Source of the DNA: Bryopsis sp. KO-2023 | Lineage: Eukaryota; Chlorophyta; Ulvophyceae; Bryopsidales; Bryopsidaceae | NCBI GenBank assembly: GCA_030272585.1 | Contig: BSYQ01000023.1 | Location: 1-39,750 of the forward strand | Reading direction: 5' to 3' | DNA length: 39,750 nt | Shown: positions 1-10,401 of the stretch, piece after piece | Position numbering within the stretch: the first letter of the stretch is position 1 | How the letters are laid out: the number at the start of each line of letters is the position of its first letter | Position numbers and translations under genes: made by a program | Notes under the pieces: generated by a model | The model's input: the letters and a program-made list of their open reading frames with translations, nothing else | Database searches by the model: none | What the model was told of the DNA's origin: nothing

Positions 1-61
1 TTGCGCCTATGGCCATGATCAATTCGGTGTCTCTGTTCGTGAGGTTGGACTGCAAAGCCTG

Positions 62-97
62 GCCAATAAACAAACAAACAAACAAACAAACAAACAT
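62..97 (-). repeat. (TTTG)n tract, probable LINE 3' tail
   Basis: About seven CAAA units on the plus strand, read as TTTG repeats on the minus strand. The same simple motif ends two other short segments (901-925 and about 2408-2440). The tract lies downstream, in minus-strand sense, of a LINE C-terminal coding fragment (682-900), so it is most simply the 3' tail of that LINE. It could also be an unrelated microsatellite. Confidence 0.5.
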
Positions 98-681
98 GCT
101 GTAACGGCTGCGACTCTGCAAGTCTGCCAGCCAAGCTGAAGGTGAAACAAAAGGAGACCAAGGTGCAAAGCACTCCAAACAAGGTTAAAGCTAGGTTAAA
201 AACCAAGTGTATCAATACCCTAGAGGCGCTGCCCAAATACCCTGCTGCAGCACCTCTGACAAGACCTGATCCCCTGATCAGACAACTACTGAGCTGACAC
301 AGTGAACCCATCACTGTATCAGGTCAGATCACAGAATGTTCTGAGCTGCCAGTTCAGCAGGGACACCTGCTGAGCTGCCAGCTCGCCAACCTACGGTCAG
401 ATCTCCTGATTCAGGGCCCAGCAGGCTCTGACTCAGGCGATTCACTACACATGCGAAGATGCCGCCCGGCATCTATCTTCCAGTTTTAGTGGTGGAAAGA
501 GCGTGGCAACAACTCTCCCTCTCCTTACATAGGCTCCAACGTGACTTTTTTTTTGGAGCGATCCTTCTTGTCGTTTTATTCTCTTCCATTTGATCGCGGA
601 TAGACAAGGTATTAGTTTTTCGGGTTTATTGATTGTAATAGCATCTATTGCACGAAGAACATCAAAATATAGTTTGCAAAA
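98..681 (-). other. Probable LINE 3' untranslated region
   Basis: No convincing coding region. On the minus strand it lies between the stop of the LINE fragment (682) and the TTTG tract (62-97), which is where a 3' UTR would sit. It holds a run of nine A (minus sense) near 547-556 and the short direct repeat ctgagctgccag near 340 and 371. The UTR assignment is inferred from position only. Confidence 0.35.
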
Positions 682-900
682 TCAAGTCAAGAGAATCTGA
701 CGACGAGCAAAAGATAAGCGTCTAAGAAAAGTAGCTACCAGTTTCTGACAATGCTGACAAAACAATCGAGGAACAGATCGATGGAAAACCAAATCCGGCA
801 ATATGTAATTCTTGTTATTGTTAACTAAATCCGGAAAACACCCTCTAATTGATGAAAACGCCGGACAAAAAACCAAATGATGGGCTTTATCGTCAAGAAC
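682..900 (-). pseudogene. LINE reverse-transcriptase C-terminal fragment, distal piece
   Basis: This minus-strand frame encodes the tail of a non-LTR retrotransposon ORF2. It contains DDKAHHLVFCPAFSSIR, matching the His/Cys half of the zinc-binding motif (H-x4-C followed by P, then a hydrophobic 'SIR' segment) that follows the reverse transcriptase in many LINEs. The matching Cys pair (CPCC) lies 1.17 kb away at about 2080-2110 on the same strand. Removing 901-2074 restores one continuous frame through GVLD/DKAHH. The copy is therefore interrupted by a later insertion and is 5' truncated. The family match is from memory of the motif. Confidence 0.6.
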
Positions 901-925
901 AAACAAACAAACATCAAATTACATT
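901..925 (-). mobile_element. Tiny LINE-tail-like insert with flanking direct repeats
   Basis: Twenty-five bases (minus sense: aatgtaatttgatg then TTTG units) lie between two copies of gtcaagaac, at 892-900 and 926-934. The same core, tgtaatttgatgtttgtttg, recurs in plus orientation at about 2408-2440. Flanking duplications plus a TTTG tail suggest an extremely 5'-truncated retroposition. Alternatively it arose as filler DNA during the neighbouring transposon insertion. Confidence 0.45.
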
Positions 926-934
926 GTCAAGAAC

Positions 935-1140
935 AGACCTGGGCCCGACCGGACCGGCAGCAAAAAACCGGTCCGGTCCGGTCCAACCTGTCTAAGGACC
1001 GGCCGACCTGTCCGGTCCTGTCCGGTCCAACGAAAAAACGCCGGGCCTTGCAAGACCGGACAGGTTGCGACCTGTCCGGTCCTGTCCACTCCGGTCCAGT
1101 CAACCTCAGAAATCTGGACCGGTTTTCTGACAGATTTTCC
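935..1140. repeat. CCGGTCC / GACCTGTCC short-motif repeats, left arm
   Basis: Many overlapping copies of ggtccggtcc, gacctgtccgg and their complements. The matching right arm is 1800-2040. The motif is self-complementary in part, so the arms can pair with each other and within themselves. No coding sense. Confidence 0.7.
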
Positions 1141-1428
1141 GTTTTTAGACAGGTCACACCCACATTTCGCCTTTATTAGACCGGCGATGTGACCTGTCTA
1201 AAACCGGAACGACCCTGTCTTGACAGGGTTGTTCTCCTGTTTTAGACCGGCTCCAGGTCGGTCTGGACAGGTGGGCTGCCTGTCCAGACCGACCTGGCGC
1301 CTGTCTAGAACAGGTCACACAATTAAGCACTTTTAACGTGCCAATTGTGTATCAATTGACTGGGAACTGAGTTAATTAATTAAACAACAAATAATATTGT
1401 TACATGTATTTTCATTGCATGAATGACG

Positions 1429-1605
1429 TGAGCCAAGCTCACTAGCCACCGACTGGAGGGACCCCATTTGAGCGTCCTTATGGTGGGGTCCGCTACCTTG
1501 TAGTGCTCTCGACTCGGACTTAGCCAACCTGAGTTCGAGTCCTCCCAGAGTCGACCGACTCCCTCTAGTCGGTGGCTGGTGAGCTTGGCTCACGTTATTC
1601 ATCCA
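1429..1605. repeat. Central inverted repeat with tRNA-like loop
   Basis: The arms gtgagccaagctcac-agccaccgact (1428-1462) and their inverse (1560-1598) pair almost perfectly. The roughly 95-base loop contains a second hairpin (gactcggact with agttcgagtc, about 1510-1545). It also contains gttcgagtcc, which resembles the B box of an RNA polymerase III tRNA promoter. I could not fold the loop into a full tRNA cloverleaf, so this is a tRNA-like or SINE-like remnant at best. Confidence 0.5.
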
Positions 1606-2074
1606 CTAAAAATATATATAATACTATTACTTGGTGCTTTAATTAATTCAATCACTTCCCAACTGATTGATTCCCAGTTATGTGCTTAATTGTGCGACCT
1701 GTTCTAGACAGGCTCCAGGTCGGTTTGGACAGGCAGCCCACCTGTCCAGACCGACCTGGAGGCGGTCTAAAACAGGTCACACTAGGCGTCACACCGGTCT
1801 AAAACAGGGTCACACCGGTCTAAAACAGGTCACACGAGTATGACCTGTCCAGACAGGCGACAACCTGTCTGGACAGATCAGACCGGTCTAGAAAGGTCAA
1901 ATCCGGTCTAAGAAAGGTGTTCTTTACTAGACCGGATTTGACCTTTCTTAGACCGGATTTGACCTTTCCAGACCGGTTTAACCTGTCTAAGAAAGGTCAA
2001 ATCCGGTCCAAGACAGGTTTTCCGGTCCGGTCCGGTCCTTTAAAACTTGCCGGCGCCCACGTCTGGTCAAGAAC

Positions 2075-2404
2075 ACCCAGTGAACAACAAGGACAAGAAC
2101 GATCATCCACATGACTACGATCTAACCCACCATACACGTACAAACCATGGAGCCTAACTCGAAAGCGAGTATAAACAGTCCGAAGCGAGATTGGAAAAAT
2201 TTGCACCAAAGCAACATTGAACCTAATACGTGGATCTAAAAAGTAATAAAACCGCTTAATACCACCCATATTCGCATGAAAAAGCGATGTTCGAAATTCT
2301 TTACGAGCAGCAAAAGACCACAAACGTAAATCCATACCAGTACTTCCATCATAACCCGGCAAGCATCGATATATTAAAAAAATTACCCGTTGAACCCATG
2401 ATCC
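2075..2404 (-). pseudogene. LINE reverse-transcriptase C-terminal fragment, proximal piece
   Basis: The minus-strand frame carries MDLRLWSFAARKEFRT, a TRFRVRLHGLYVYGG segment and DRSCPCCSLGVLD. This resembles the region after the reverse transcriptase in LINE ORF2: an 'arginine-rich, few residues, CPxC' zinc motif. The motif is completed by the HHLVFCP at 682-900 once the insertion is removed. There is no reverse-transcriptase core upstream; similarity stops near the TTTG-bearing segment at 2405-2440, so the copy is 5' truncated. It runs on the strand opposite to the gene that starts at 2641. Confidence 0.55.
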
Positions 2405-2451
2405 ACAATATTGTAATTTGATGTTTGTTTGTTTGTTTGAAAAAAAAAACA
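2405..2451 (+). repeat. TTTG-tailed segment plus A run (inverted copy of 901-925)
   Basis: tgtaatttgatgtttgtttg followed by TTTG and A10. It is an inverted copy of the segment at 901-925 and sits at the 5' edge of the LINE fragment. A separate micro-retroposition or a twin-primed inversion would explain it. Confidence 0.45.
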
Positions 2452-2640
2452 TGATCGACGATGCCCTAAATGAGATTGGACATAGACAAACACTAACACA
2501 GACGCTGTCACGGCAACAATGTTGGAAAAAGGGATGTCGGATTGACAATAGGTCACCGCAAGCTTCTTCTTATGAACCCAAAACAGCAGAGGCGCCCGAG
2601 AAGACGAATCCCGACCAACTTGTTCGTGGCAACCGTGGCA

Positions 2641-5600
2641 ATGTGCCAACCACGGCGTGGCGGTAGCCTGTTGTCAGCGTTTCTCGTAGTCGCATGCCTT
2701 GCAACTGTCGGCCTCCCTCAATCCGACTCTGTTGGTCAGTGTTGGCTTGTTCGTCTTTGTTCTTCTACACAACGCGTATTTACGGCGCGGGTTTCTCGAC
2801 GTGTGTATCGCTGATCAAGCACCTTGCAAATAAGAAGCCCTTTTTGGCGTTACGTTTTGGATCCGCTTTTATATTAGCCGCCGCAACGATTGGAATTCAA
2901 CGTCTCAAATGGCTGGATCGCAGGTGGGTCGGAGTGCGAGGCCGTCCGCGCGGTGATCGGAATTTCTGCTCGAGTGATCTTGGACTCCGCCACGCTGAAG
3001 GAGATGGGGAACGACGTTCAGAGTTTGGTAGATTGCATGCCTGGTGGTGGGGTCCTGGAATTGGATCTGGCAGAGGTGGTGCTGGACGATTCCGTGGTAC
3101 TCAGGAGTCCCATCACTATTGCAGGAAACGGAGCAGCCGTTCAGTGTCCAAGCGGTCAGGGAAAAGGAGCTTTCAAGATAAGGTAGCTAGACTGATTTGC
3201 CCTGTTGAATGTCCTTCAGGAAATATGCTCCATGTTGAATTGGGGGTGTTGTGGAAAGCAGGTCTGATGATGTGACACTTTCAACCCTTGCTTTCAAGGG
3301 GTGCTTCCTTAATTCTTTGGAGGGTCTGATTCATGTGGAAAGCTCGAAGAATGTCAGTCTGGAGAATGTGGAGTTCGAGGGAAACAAAAACATTGGTGGA
3401 GGACCTGCAGGGCTTTCAGCTGCCCAGTCTGACTTCAGGCTGTTGAATGTGAAAGCCTGGAACAACACTGGATCATTGGGAGGAGTCATCGCTGCTCTGA
3501 ATATTTCGGAAGCACAATATTAGATTCCAATTTCACCAGCAATAGGGCTTTGATCAGTGGGAGTGCTATTTATTCAAAAGATGCTATTGTCAAAATTATG
3601 GGAAGCACCTTCGAAAAAAACATGGCTGACAGGCAAGGAAGTGCAATTTTCGCTGAGGTAATTCTGTTAAAATTTGAAACTCCCATACTAAAACACCGTG
3701 CCAGTATTGTTTGTTCACATAGATTATTGATACAAAAAAAATATGGATACTTTCACTGATGTGGCCAGGGAGTGAAAAACAAATTCTGTTTTGGCATGTG
3801 GAATATCATTGCATTTTGAAATTCGAAGTTAAGGACTAAAAGAATACAATTAATTTTCACATGCTATAGAGGGACGTTGCCTTCAAACACTTCGTTTCTT
3901 TTTGGGATTGCCTTTTCTTCAATATTGAAGCTTCATTTTTCTTAACTTTATCTTGGCAGGACAGTGAGAATGGCACTTTCCTTGAGTGGGTTTTCTTTCC
4001 AACTGATGTATGTTCTTTCCCAAGCAAGACCTATTTTGTGTGTGTGTGTGTGTGAGATACCAGGGTCTGGACTTTGAGAAGAACTCGGAGATCTACATTG
4101 TTGATTCTACATTTAAAGAAAATGGACCTGACACAGGAGGTGGATCCCTTGTTCCTGGGCAAGAGGGGGGTGCTCTGTATTTTTCTGCCCCGAATTTGAA
4201 AGTAACAATCAAAATTTCGAACTTTGAAAGTAACTCGGGTTACAGGGGTGGTGCCATCTATGCCATGGAATTGTCCAAACTCGAAATATTCAATTCTTCA
4301 TTTGTTAAGAACTCCGCACTAAAGGGAACGGTATGGGGGAGAGACGGGAAAGGTGGTGGAATTTTTTTTGCCTCCGAAGCAACTCATGCATTCTTGAATG
4401 TGTCCAAGAGCCTTTTTCTCAGAAACACTGCTGACGTTGGTGGAGCTGTAGCTACACAGGTGTGAAAATGTCCTGCATGTTTTTTCAAAAAGTTCATTAG
4501 CGCTAAGAAGTTGAGGACATGTCCAACCATTCAGAAAAATTATTTACAATTGTTGGTTGTGGATGTGGAGTTTTTGTTTCCATAGATTCTGTGTTGCTAC
4601 AAGATCCAGGATTGTGGATACAATGATTGAGGGCCATCAAAGTAAAAGTTTCGCTCTGGAAGCAATTGTGAGCGGATGTGGTTCCAGGACCAAAATGCTT
4701 GGGTGATTTTTTCATTTGGAACGCCGCTTCACTGCATTTTTTATCGAGTTTTCTGATCATGGGATTGCAATTATTACTAATTGGATAGGAAACCTTTGTG
4801 TGTCTTTGATCTAAGACGGTTGCAAAAATGACCGATGTAATATTTGACAACAATGGGGCGAATGATGGAGGGGCTATACGTGCTTATGCAAAAAAAATCA
4901 ATGATTTGGATGTTGATATGAGGCTGGAAATTCAAGGGTGTCTTTTTCAAAACAATGAGGTGGAGGGGTTCGGAGGAGGTATTTGGCTTTCCCAAGATAA
5001 GGTAGAAAAACTGTTGTTGTGTGCAAGCTATTAAAAAAGAATATATTGGTCACCTATCTAACACACTTTGAACGTCTTTTCTAGGGTATTTATTTCAACG
5101 CAACCTTCAAATCCACGAGCTTTATTGGAAATCGAGGTAGCAGGGGTGGAGCTGTAAAGTTTTATGAAGGGGATCTTCATGTTGATGATTGCTACTTCAA
5201 GGGGAACGTGGCTTGGTTTTGGGGTGGAGCCTTGTATGCAGGAGTAAGCACCTCGCAGTGTCCACAATATTTTTGGATTGTGTATGCTACAAGAACAGAA
5301 CAACAAAGGATAGCTGTAGTGGAATTCTTAGGAGGGATTATGAATGATTCGTACATTTTTCTCTCCTCTTTCTTTTACCTTATATCTTTCATTTTCTGTG
5401 CTTACATTTTCAGATTTTTTGCGATGGCAACACACCAGCAAAGTTGAGTTAGATTCGTTTCCTTCTAAAACAGTGACCCTTTTCATTTTACAGGCAGATA
5501 AGAATTACAAAATTACTCTTCAGTCTTCGGAATTTATCGAAAACAAGGCTAGTGGAAAACGGGGTGACCTTGAACTGACATCCTTCAAGGGGAAAGGTGG

Positions 5601-8600
5601 GGCTGTGTGGATGACAAAGATGAGGAGATCAGAAATCAGGAACTGTACTTTCTCAAAAAACGAGGCAGGAAGTGGAGGAGCGCTGTATGTTGACGATGTG
5701 CAGAAACTGAGAGTACAGGACTCCAATTTTGCTCTGGGATTGGCCCTCACAGGAGGGGCACTGACACTTGTCTCTGTTGGTTATCGTTCGTCATTGGAGA
5801 ATACGATATTTTCAAAAAACAAAGCAAGGTGGGGAGGTGCCGTCTCGTTGAGCCAATCCGATGTGTCCGAGACCCTTGTGCTCGAACAAGCATACTTTGT
5901 GGAGAACCTTGCAACAGATGCTGGTGGGGCCATTGATGTGAAGGAGGGAAGGTTGCTCTGTTTTTCCTGTTATTTTGATTCCAACAGTGCTGGGGATGAT
6001 CGGCATGCAATTGGGGTAGGAGGTGCGATAAGAAACCAACCAGGTTCATTTCTGGGCCTTGTGGATTCCAGCATCAGCGGGTGCACAGCAACACACTCAG
6101 GAGGGGGAATATTTTTGGATGATGCAATTTGGAATTGTTGGAATCTTACAATCGTGAACAATACTGCTCACAGAAGTGGAGGTGGTATTTACGTGCAGAT
6201 TGAGGCTCGTGCATCGAAGTATACTTGCATGTGCAGGTCCTGTTTGTTCAGAGGAAACAAGGCTGCAACAGGAGGTAAGAGCATCTCGTCTGGTTTCTAT
6301 CTTGCTGCCATCCCAAGTGAAAGAATCTCTCGCTCCAAACAAGTAGCAACAAAAGAACGAGACTGGATCCCAAGACGTTGGGCATTCTAATGTTGGGATG
6401 TTCATTCTTTGCATGTATTTTTTTCGCAGGAGGGATCCATGTTGCAGGCGACAAATCCGTTGCTGAAAATTGCCAATCCATGGGGGCCACTTCGCCAGTG
6501 AAAGGAAACGGCTCCTATTTTGAGTTCTTGGCACATTGCGAGAATTATGAGCCTCTGTCTGATAAACGGGTGGTACTGAACAAGACCATCTTTCAGAGCA
6601 ACGTTGGATGGAAGTCTGGGTCCGACATTTTCCTCGACTTCAGGGGAGATGTGTGCTGTGATCGGGGGTGTTGGACCATGGAAAGCCGACTGGATGAAGC
6701 CCTCCAGAAATGCAAATTACATTCCTACAATGGATCCGAGGTGGATAGATCACCTGCTGTGGGAACACGGTTTCAGTCGGTGAAGATTGATCCATCTGAA
6801 GTGGCTGGTCATGCTAGTGGGGATGAGCTCCCACCCATCAATGTCACGGCACTGGACTCCCTCGGTCAAATCACTGAGGAGGATGTGAATCTTCGAATCA
6901 ACACGACAAACCCTGCATGGCGACTCTTTGGTGGCATTGCAACTGGCGAGGGCATGCTAATGAGCGGACATATTACTGTGACTGGTGTGGTTCTGAGTGG
7001 TCTGCCAGGGGAGCACAATCTGACCTTTCAGCTGACTTCAGAAGATGGCGCCATTGTGTCTGTGGATTCTATCAGGGTGGATATAAGAGAGTGCCTCATT
7101 GGGGAGGTGTCCAAAGAAAATGGCTTGCGCTGTGACATTTGCGGGGAATCTTTTTTCAGTTTCGATGTGACTGATGAGGATTGCACACCTTGCCCTGTTG
7201 AGAAAGCCGCATGTTCAGGAGGAAGACTGGTTCCTGTTTCTGGATTCTGGCACTCTGGGCCCCTATCTTCCCAGCTCCATGCATGTTTGTCCAAAGAAGC
7301 ATGCACCTATGAGAATCGAACAGAGGCTCTTCTTGCATCGTCAAATTCATCTTCTATCCTGAACGTGATAGATTTTACAGAAGACTACCCCTTGTGTGCA
7401 AAGGTGAGAACCATCTGAAGGCCATGTCAAGACTATATTCTTCGAAAAGCGCATCGGCCAGAAGCTGTGTGTGTGGTATAGGGCTACAAGGGGGTGTTGT
7501 GTGGGAGCTGCAAGGCATCACATGGGAAGAGTGGCATGGAATGCAGAGAGTGCAAAGGGAAATTGCTTGCTGGGATAGCGATTGGAGGGGCCATGCTTGC
7601 CTTGGCAGTATTGTCCTTGATTTATGTCAGAAATGCTGCAAAATTTGCTCAGCAAGCGATGACTGATGACCATTCAAATGCCACAGGGTCCGGTTGCCCC
7701 TCTGGGGATGTCGCTCGCAGAAAACAAAGACCAACAGATATTTTCAAGGTGAGCGATGTGGACAGGTAAGAACAGAGTCCCAAGATACTTTTCCTTCTCT
7801 CTCCCTACCAAGAGTGTTCTGTGTTACCGGGCAGATTCTTGTGAATTTCATGCAAATTACTGGATCGGCTGCAGCCATCAACGTGGGTTGGACCAAATAT
7901 ATGAAGGGGGTATTCACGAGCTGGGGTAAGCAGAAGCAACCTCCACGATTTTGGTGCGCAAAAATGTTTTAAAATCCCTAATGAACGTCTAAGCCAAAGC
8001 ATGACATTTCAAATTGATTTCAGGTGCGATCTCTTCTGGTGGAACGGATGGAAACAGCTTTCTGGCATTCGATTGTGCGTTCTCATCAGAGGAGAATGAT
8101 CTTCCTCGATCCATCAAGACAACTGTGCTGCTGGCATTTGTTCCCCTCATCGTTTGGGCAGCGTTTGTCATAGTCTACGCTGTGCATGCGTTTCGAGCTA
8201 AAAAAGTCCTACAGGACTTGAGGCTCTGGTCGGGTATTGCATTTCGGGCCGTGTTGCAAGCAGCCTACATCAGGTGGGACAGATGCAGTAGCATTCAACC
8301 TTTTATTGTTTCCTCTTGTTATTCAGGAAACACAATATTTTGAGATCGCCGTATTTATGTGTTTGCAGTGAGACAAAAGCGTTCATTCGGATTTGCTATT
8401 GCGTGCGAGCTAGCCCTTTGGATGGTCTGTTTTGGACACAAGACACGAGTCTGACTTGCTACAAAGGATCACATGCACTCCTGGTTCTTTTCGTCGGGCT
8501 GCCTGGCTTCTTGTTCATATCGATAGGGTTCCCAGCCTGGTTGCTCTACAAACTCACACGAACCGACACCCTCGATCAGGAGCATGTGATTGTTCGATAC

Positions 8601-9167
8601 GGATTTTTGTACAAACTGTACAAAAGCAACACCGCTGCTTGGGAGGTAGTGATTTTGATCCGGAAAGCTTTGTTTGCCGCAATTGTTGTATTTGGCCGAC
8701 CGTTGGGGGGTGGAATTCAAATCAGTCTTGCCTTTTTCATCATGATAGCTTCCATACTTCTCCAAATGCATTTCCAACCTTTTTTGGAGTCAAAGTTGAA
8801 TAATTTGGAATTGGGATCATTGGTGATTTCAACGTTTGCGTTCATCGTTGGGAATCTGGCGAGCCAGCCTGAAATGAATGATGGGGGCATAGTGGCCTTA
8901 TCCATCATCTTTATTTGCGTTGCTGGGATCTATGTTGCATACACGGGAAAGCAAATTTTTGATGTGTTTTTTTCTGAGCTGGAAGAATGGGTGGAAAGGG
9001 AGAATCCAGAAAGTGAAGTACCGACCACCAAATATGGACTTATAGCCGAGGCAGCTAATAGCTTGTCCAAAAAGTCCAAGGCAGTTTTGATTCGGAAGAG
9101 GGAGGCTTATATGGAAAAAATGTCTTCTCGTTTTGCCGGAACCTCTCTTCTTGAATCTGAGTGTTGA
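2641..9167 (+). CDS. Large surface protein: Pmp-like beta-helix repeats, Cys-rich stalk, multi-pass membrane domain
   Basis: Thirteen exons, about 1,600 aa. Proposed exons: 2641-2800 (tentative), 2924-3182, 3262-3657, 3960-4007, 4064-4459, 4816-5001, 5085-5243, 5494-6274, 6430-7404, 7482-7748, 7835-7925, 8024-8273, 8369-9167. Exon 1 has a signal-peptide-like stretch (LLSAFLVVACLATVG). Exons 3-8 encode repeated short units of the form 'xxSxFxxNxAxxGGAIyx', the hallmark of right-handed beta-helix / polymorphic outer-membrane-protein (Pmp) repeats. Exons 9-10 form a Cys-rich EGF-like stalk (CDICGES, CAKGYKGVLCGSC). From exon 10 on there are about 7-8 hydrophobic helices, for example at 7570-7630, 8120-8190, 8470-8550, 8690-8770, 8810-8870 and 8890-8950. 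This fits an adhesion or receptor-like protein, but ligand and role are unknown. Two problems remain: a frame change near 3505-3515 inside exon 3, and a one-base phase mismatch at the exon 9/10 join. An alternative for exon 2 starts at 2878. Confidence 0.8.
4036..4054 (+). repeat. (TG)n microsatellite in a 56-base intron
   Basis: A TG run forms the pyrimidine/TG-rich part of the very short intron between 4007 and 4064, just before the acceptor CAG. Slippage here would change the spacing to the splice acceptor. Confidence 0.7.
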
Positions 9168-10023
9168 ATTCTGAAAGACAATATGTCGAATATGGGTCTG
9201 GCGTTTGGTAATTTTTTTCTTTTGCACTGTTTTTATGTTAAATTTTTTTTGTATTTTTTTTTGGGGGGGGGGAGTTTTGGGTTGATGGTGACATTTTTGA
9301 AGTATTGAGGCTTTTTTGTGTTGATTATTTCAGTTGTAGGTGATGTCATTTTTTGTGGTATGAACCATCCCACCATTGAGCTTTAAAACAAAATTTGAGA
9401 AAGGAAATACATTTTGCTTGGGTAAAATCATGAAGGGAGGGGCAACTCCACCCCTGCATCTCAAATCCTTGTCATCACTACAGGTAGCATCTGCCAGAAT
9501 CACAGCCGGAGCAAGATCCTCTTTGCAGTAGTTCGAAGAGATTTGGGCTTTGGTTGTTGACAAGACACGAGACTGGGAGGGATCCCTCCAAAGATGTTTT
9601 TTTCCCCAACTGAGCAAGATGTCTTGATTGAATTTGCAGCGGATAATGAGTGCCTGGGATGACTGCTCTGCCCTCAACTTATGCGGGCATATATATTTGA
9701 ATCTTGTTTTTTTTTTCCTTTTCTTTTCTTAATTTAGAGGCGTTGATGGCTTTTTCATTAGCCATGTCTGAGGCGGAGCCCTTTTCAGTAGAATCCGAGG
9801 GGATTCAAGAACTGAAATTCCACCTTCTTTGAAAAATATGGAGGAAGGATCGAATATGTGGGGAAGAAACGGGTGGACACTCTTCAAAGTGAATATTTTC
9901 AGGATTCCTCGTTGCTGAAATGCTGGGCAAAAGTTTCCGCTTGAAAATAGAAAAACTTTTCCCGTCCAGTGCAGGTCAATTTTTGTTGGCAAAATTATAA
10001 TTTGAATAATATTATAAATAAAT
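9168..10023. other. 3' flank of the beta-helix gene and spacer
   Basis: No convincing gene. 9200-9440 (T runs, a G9 run at about 9263, then tttgcttgggtaaaa) is the 3' flank. It is repeated in diverged form at 10430-10680 and, inverted, at 22550-22790. 9450-10020 shows nothing I recognise. Confidence 0.6.
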
Positions 10024-10401
10024 TATAAGTTGAATAATTTGGAATTGGGATCATTGGTGATTTCAACGTTTGCGTTCATCGTTGGGAATCTGGCAAGCCA
10101 GCCTGAAATAGATGATGGGGGGATAGTGGCCTTATCTATCATCTTCATTTGCGTTGCTGGGTTTTACGTTACATACACTGTGAAGCAGATTTTTGATGTG
10201 CTTTTTTCTGGGTTGGAAGAATGGGTAGAAAGGGAGAATCCAGGAAGTGAAGTTCTGACCACCAAGTATGGACTTATAACCGAGGCAGCTAAGAGATTGT
10301 CCAAAAAGTCCAAGGCGGTTTTGATTCGGAAGAAGGAGGCTTATATGGAGAAAATCTCTCCTTGTTTTCTCAAAACACCTCCTCTTGAATTGAAGTGTTG
10401 A
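10024..10401 (+). pseudogene. Duplicated last exon of the beta-helix/membrane gene
   Basis: The frame LNNLELGSLVISTFAF through ...LELKC-stop matches the C-terminal 120 residues of the gene ending at 9167, with scattered substitutions (IYVAYTGKQ becomes FYVTYTVKQ, and a different tail). It encodes the last two membrane helices and the cytoplasmic tail. The first bases match the parent from aagttgaataatttgg onward. No earlier exons lie upstream, so it is a partial tandem duplication that cannot make the full protein by itself. The parental 3' flank is duplicated too. The frame is intact and substitutions look conservative, so use as an alternative terminal exon cannot be excluded. Confidence 0.75.

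Larger units (their letters stand above)
934..2065. mobile_element. Foldback DNA transposon with hAT-like ends, non-autonomous
   Basis: The element is bounded by a perfect 8-bp direct repeat gtcaagaa (926-933 and 2066-2073). Its ends are inverted: CAGACCTGGGC on the left, and CAGACGTGGGC as the reverse complement of the right end. An 8-bp target duplication and termini starting CAG are typical of hAT elements. If the outer C is counted in the duplication it is 9 bp, as in Mutator-like elements. No transposase ORF is visible. The interior is a long imperfect palindrome built from GGTCC/CCGGTCC/GACCTGTC motifs. Its two halves mirror each other around about 1505, so the single strand could fold into one giant hairpin. 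It sits inside the LINE coding frame, which dates it as younger than the LINE. Confidence 0.7.

Noticed and set aside
877..1179. Plus-strand open frame of 100 codons over the GGTCC repeats
   Set aside because: It is made of repeat-derived Arg/Pro/Thr patterns in both strands and lies inside the foldback element; no protein-like composition.
1480..1560. tRNA gene
   Set aside because: A B-box-like gttcgagtcc is present, but I could not form acceptor, D and anticodon stems together.
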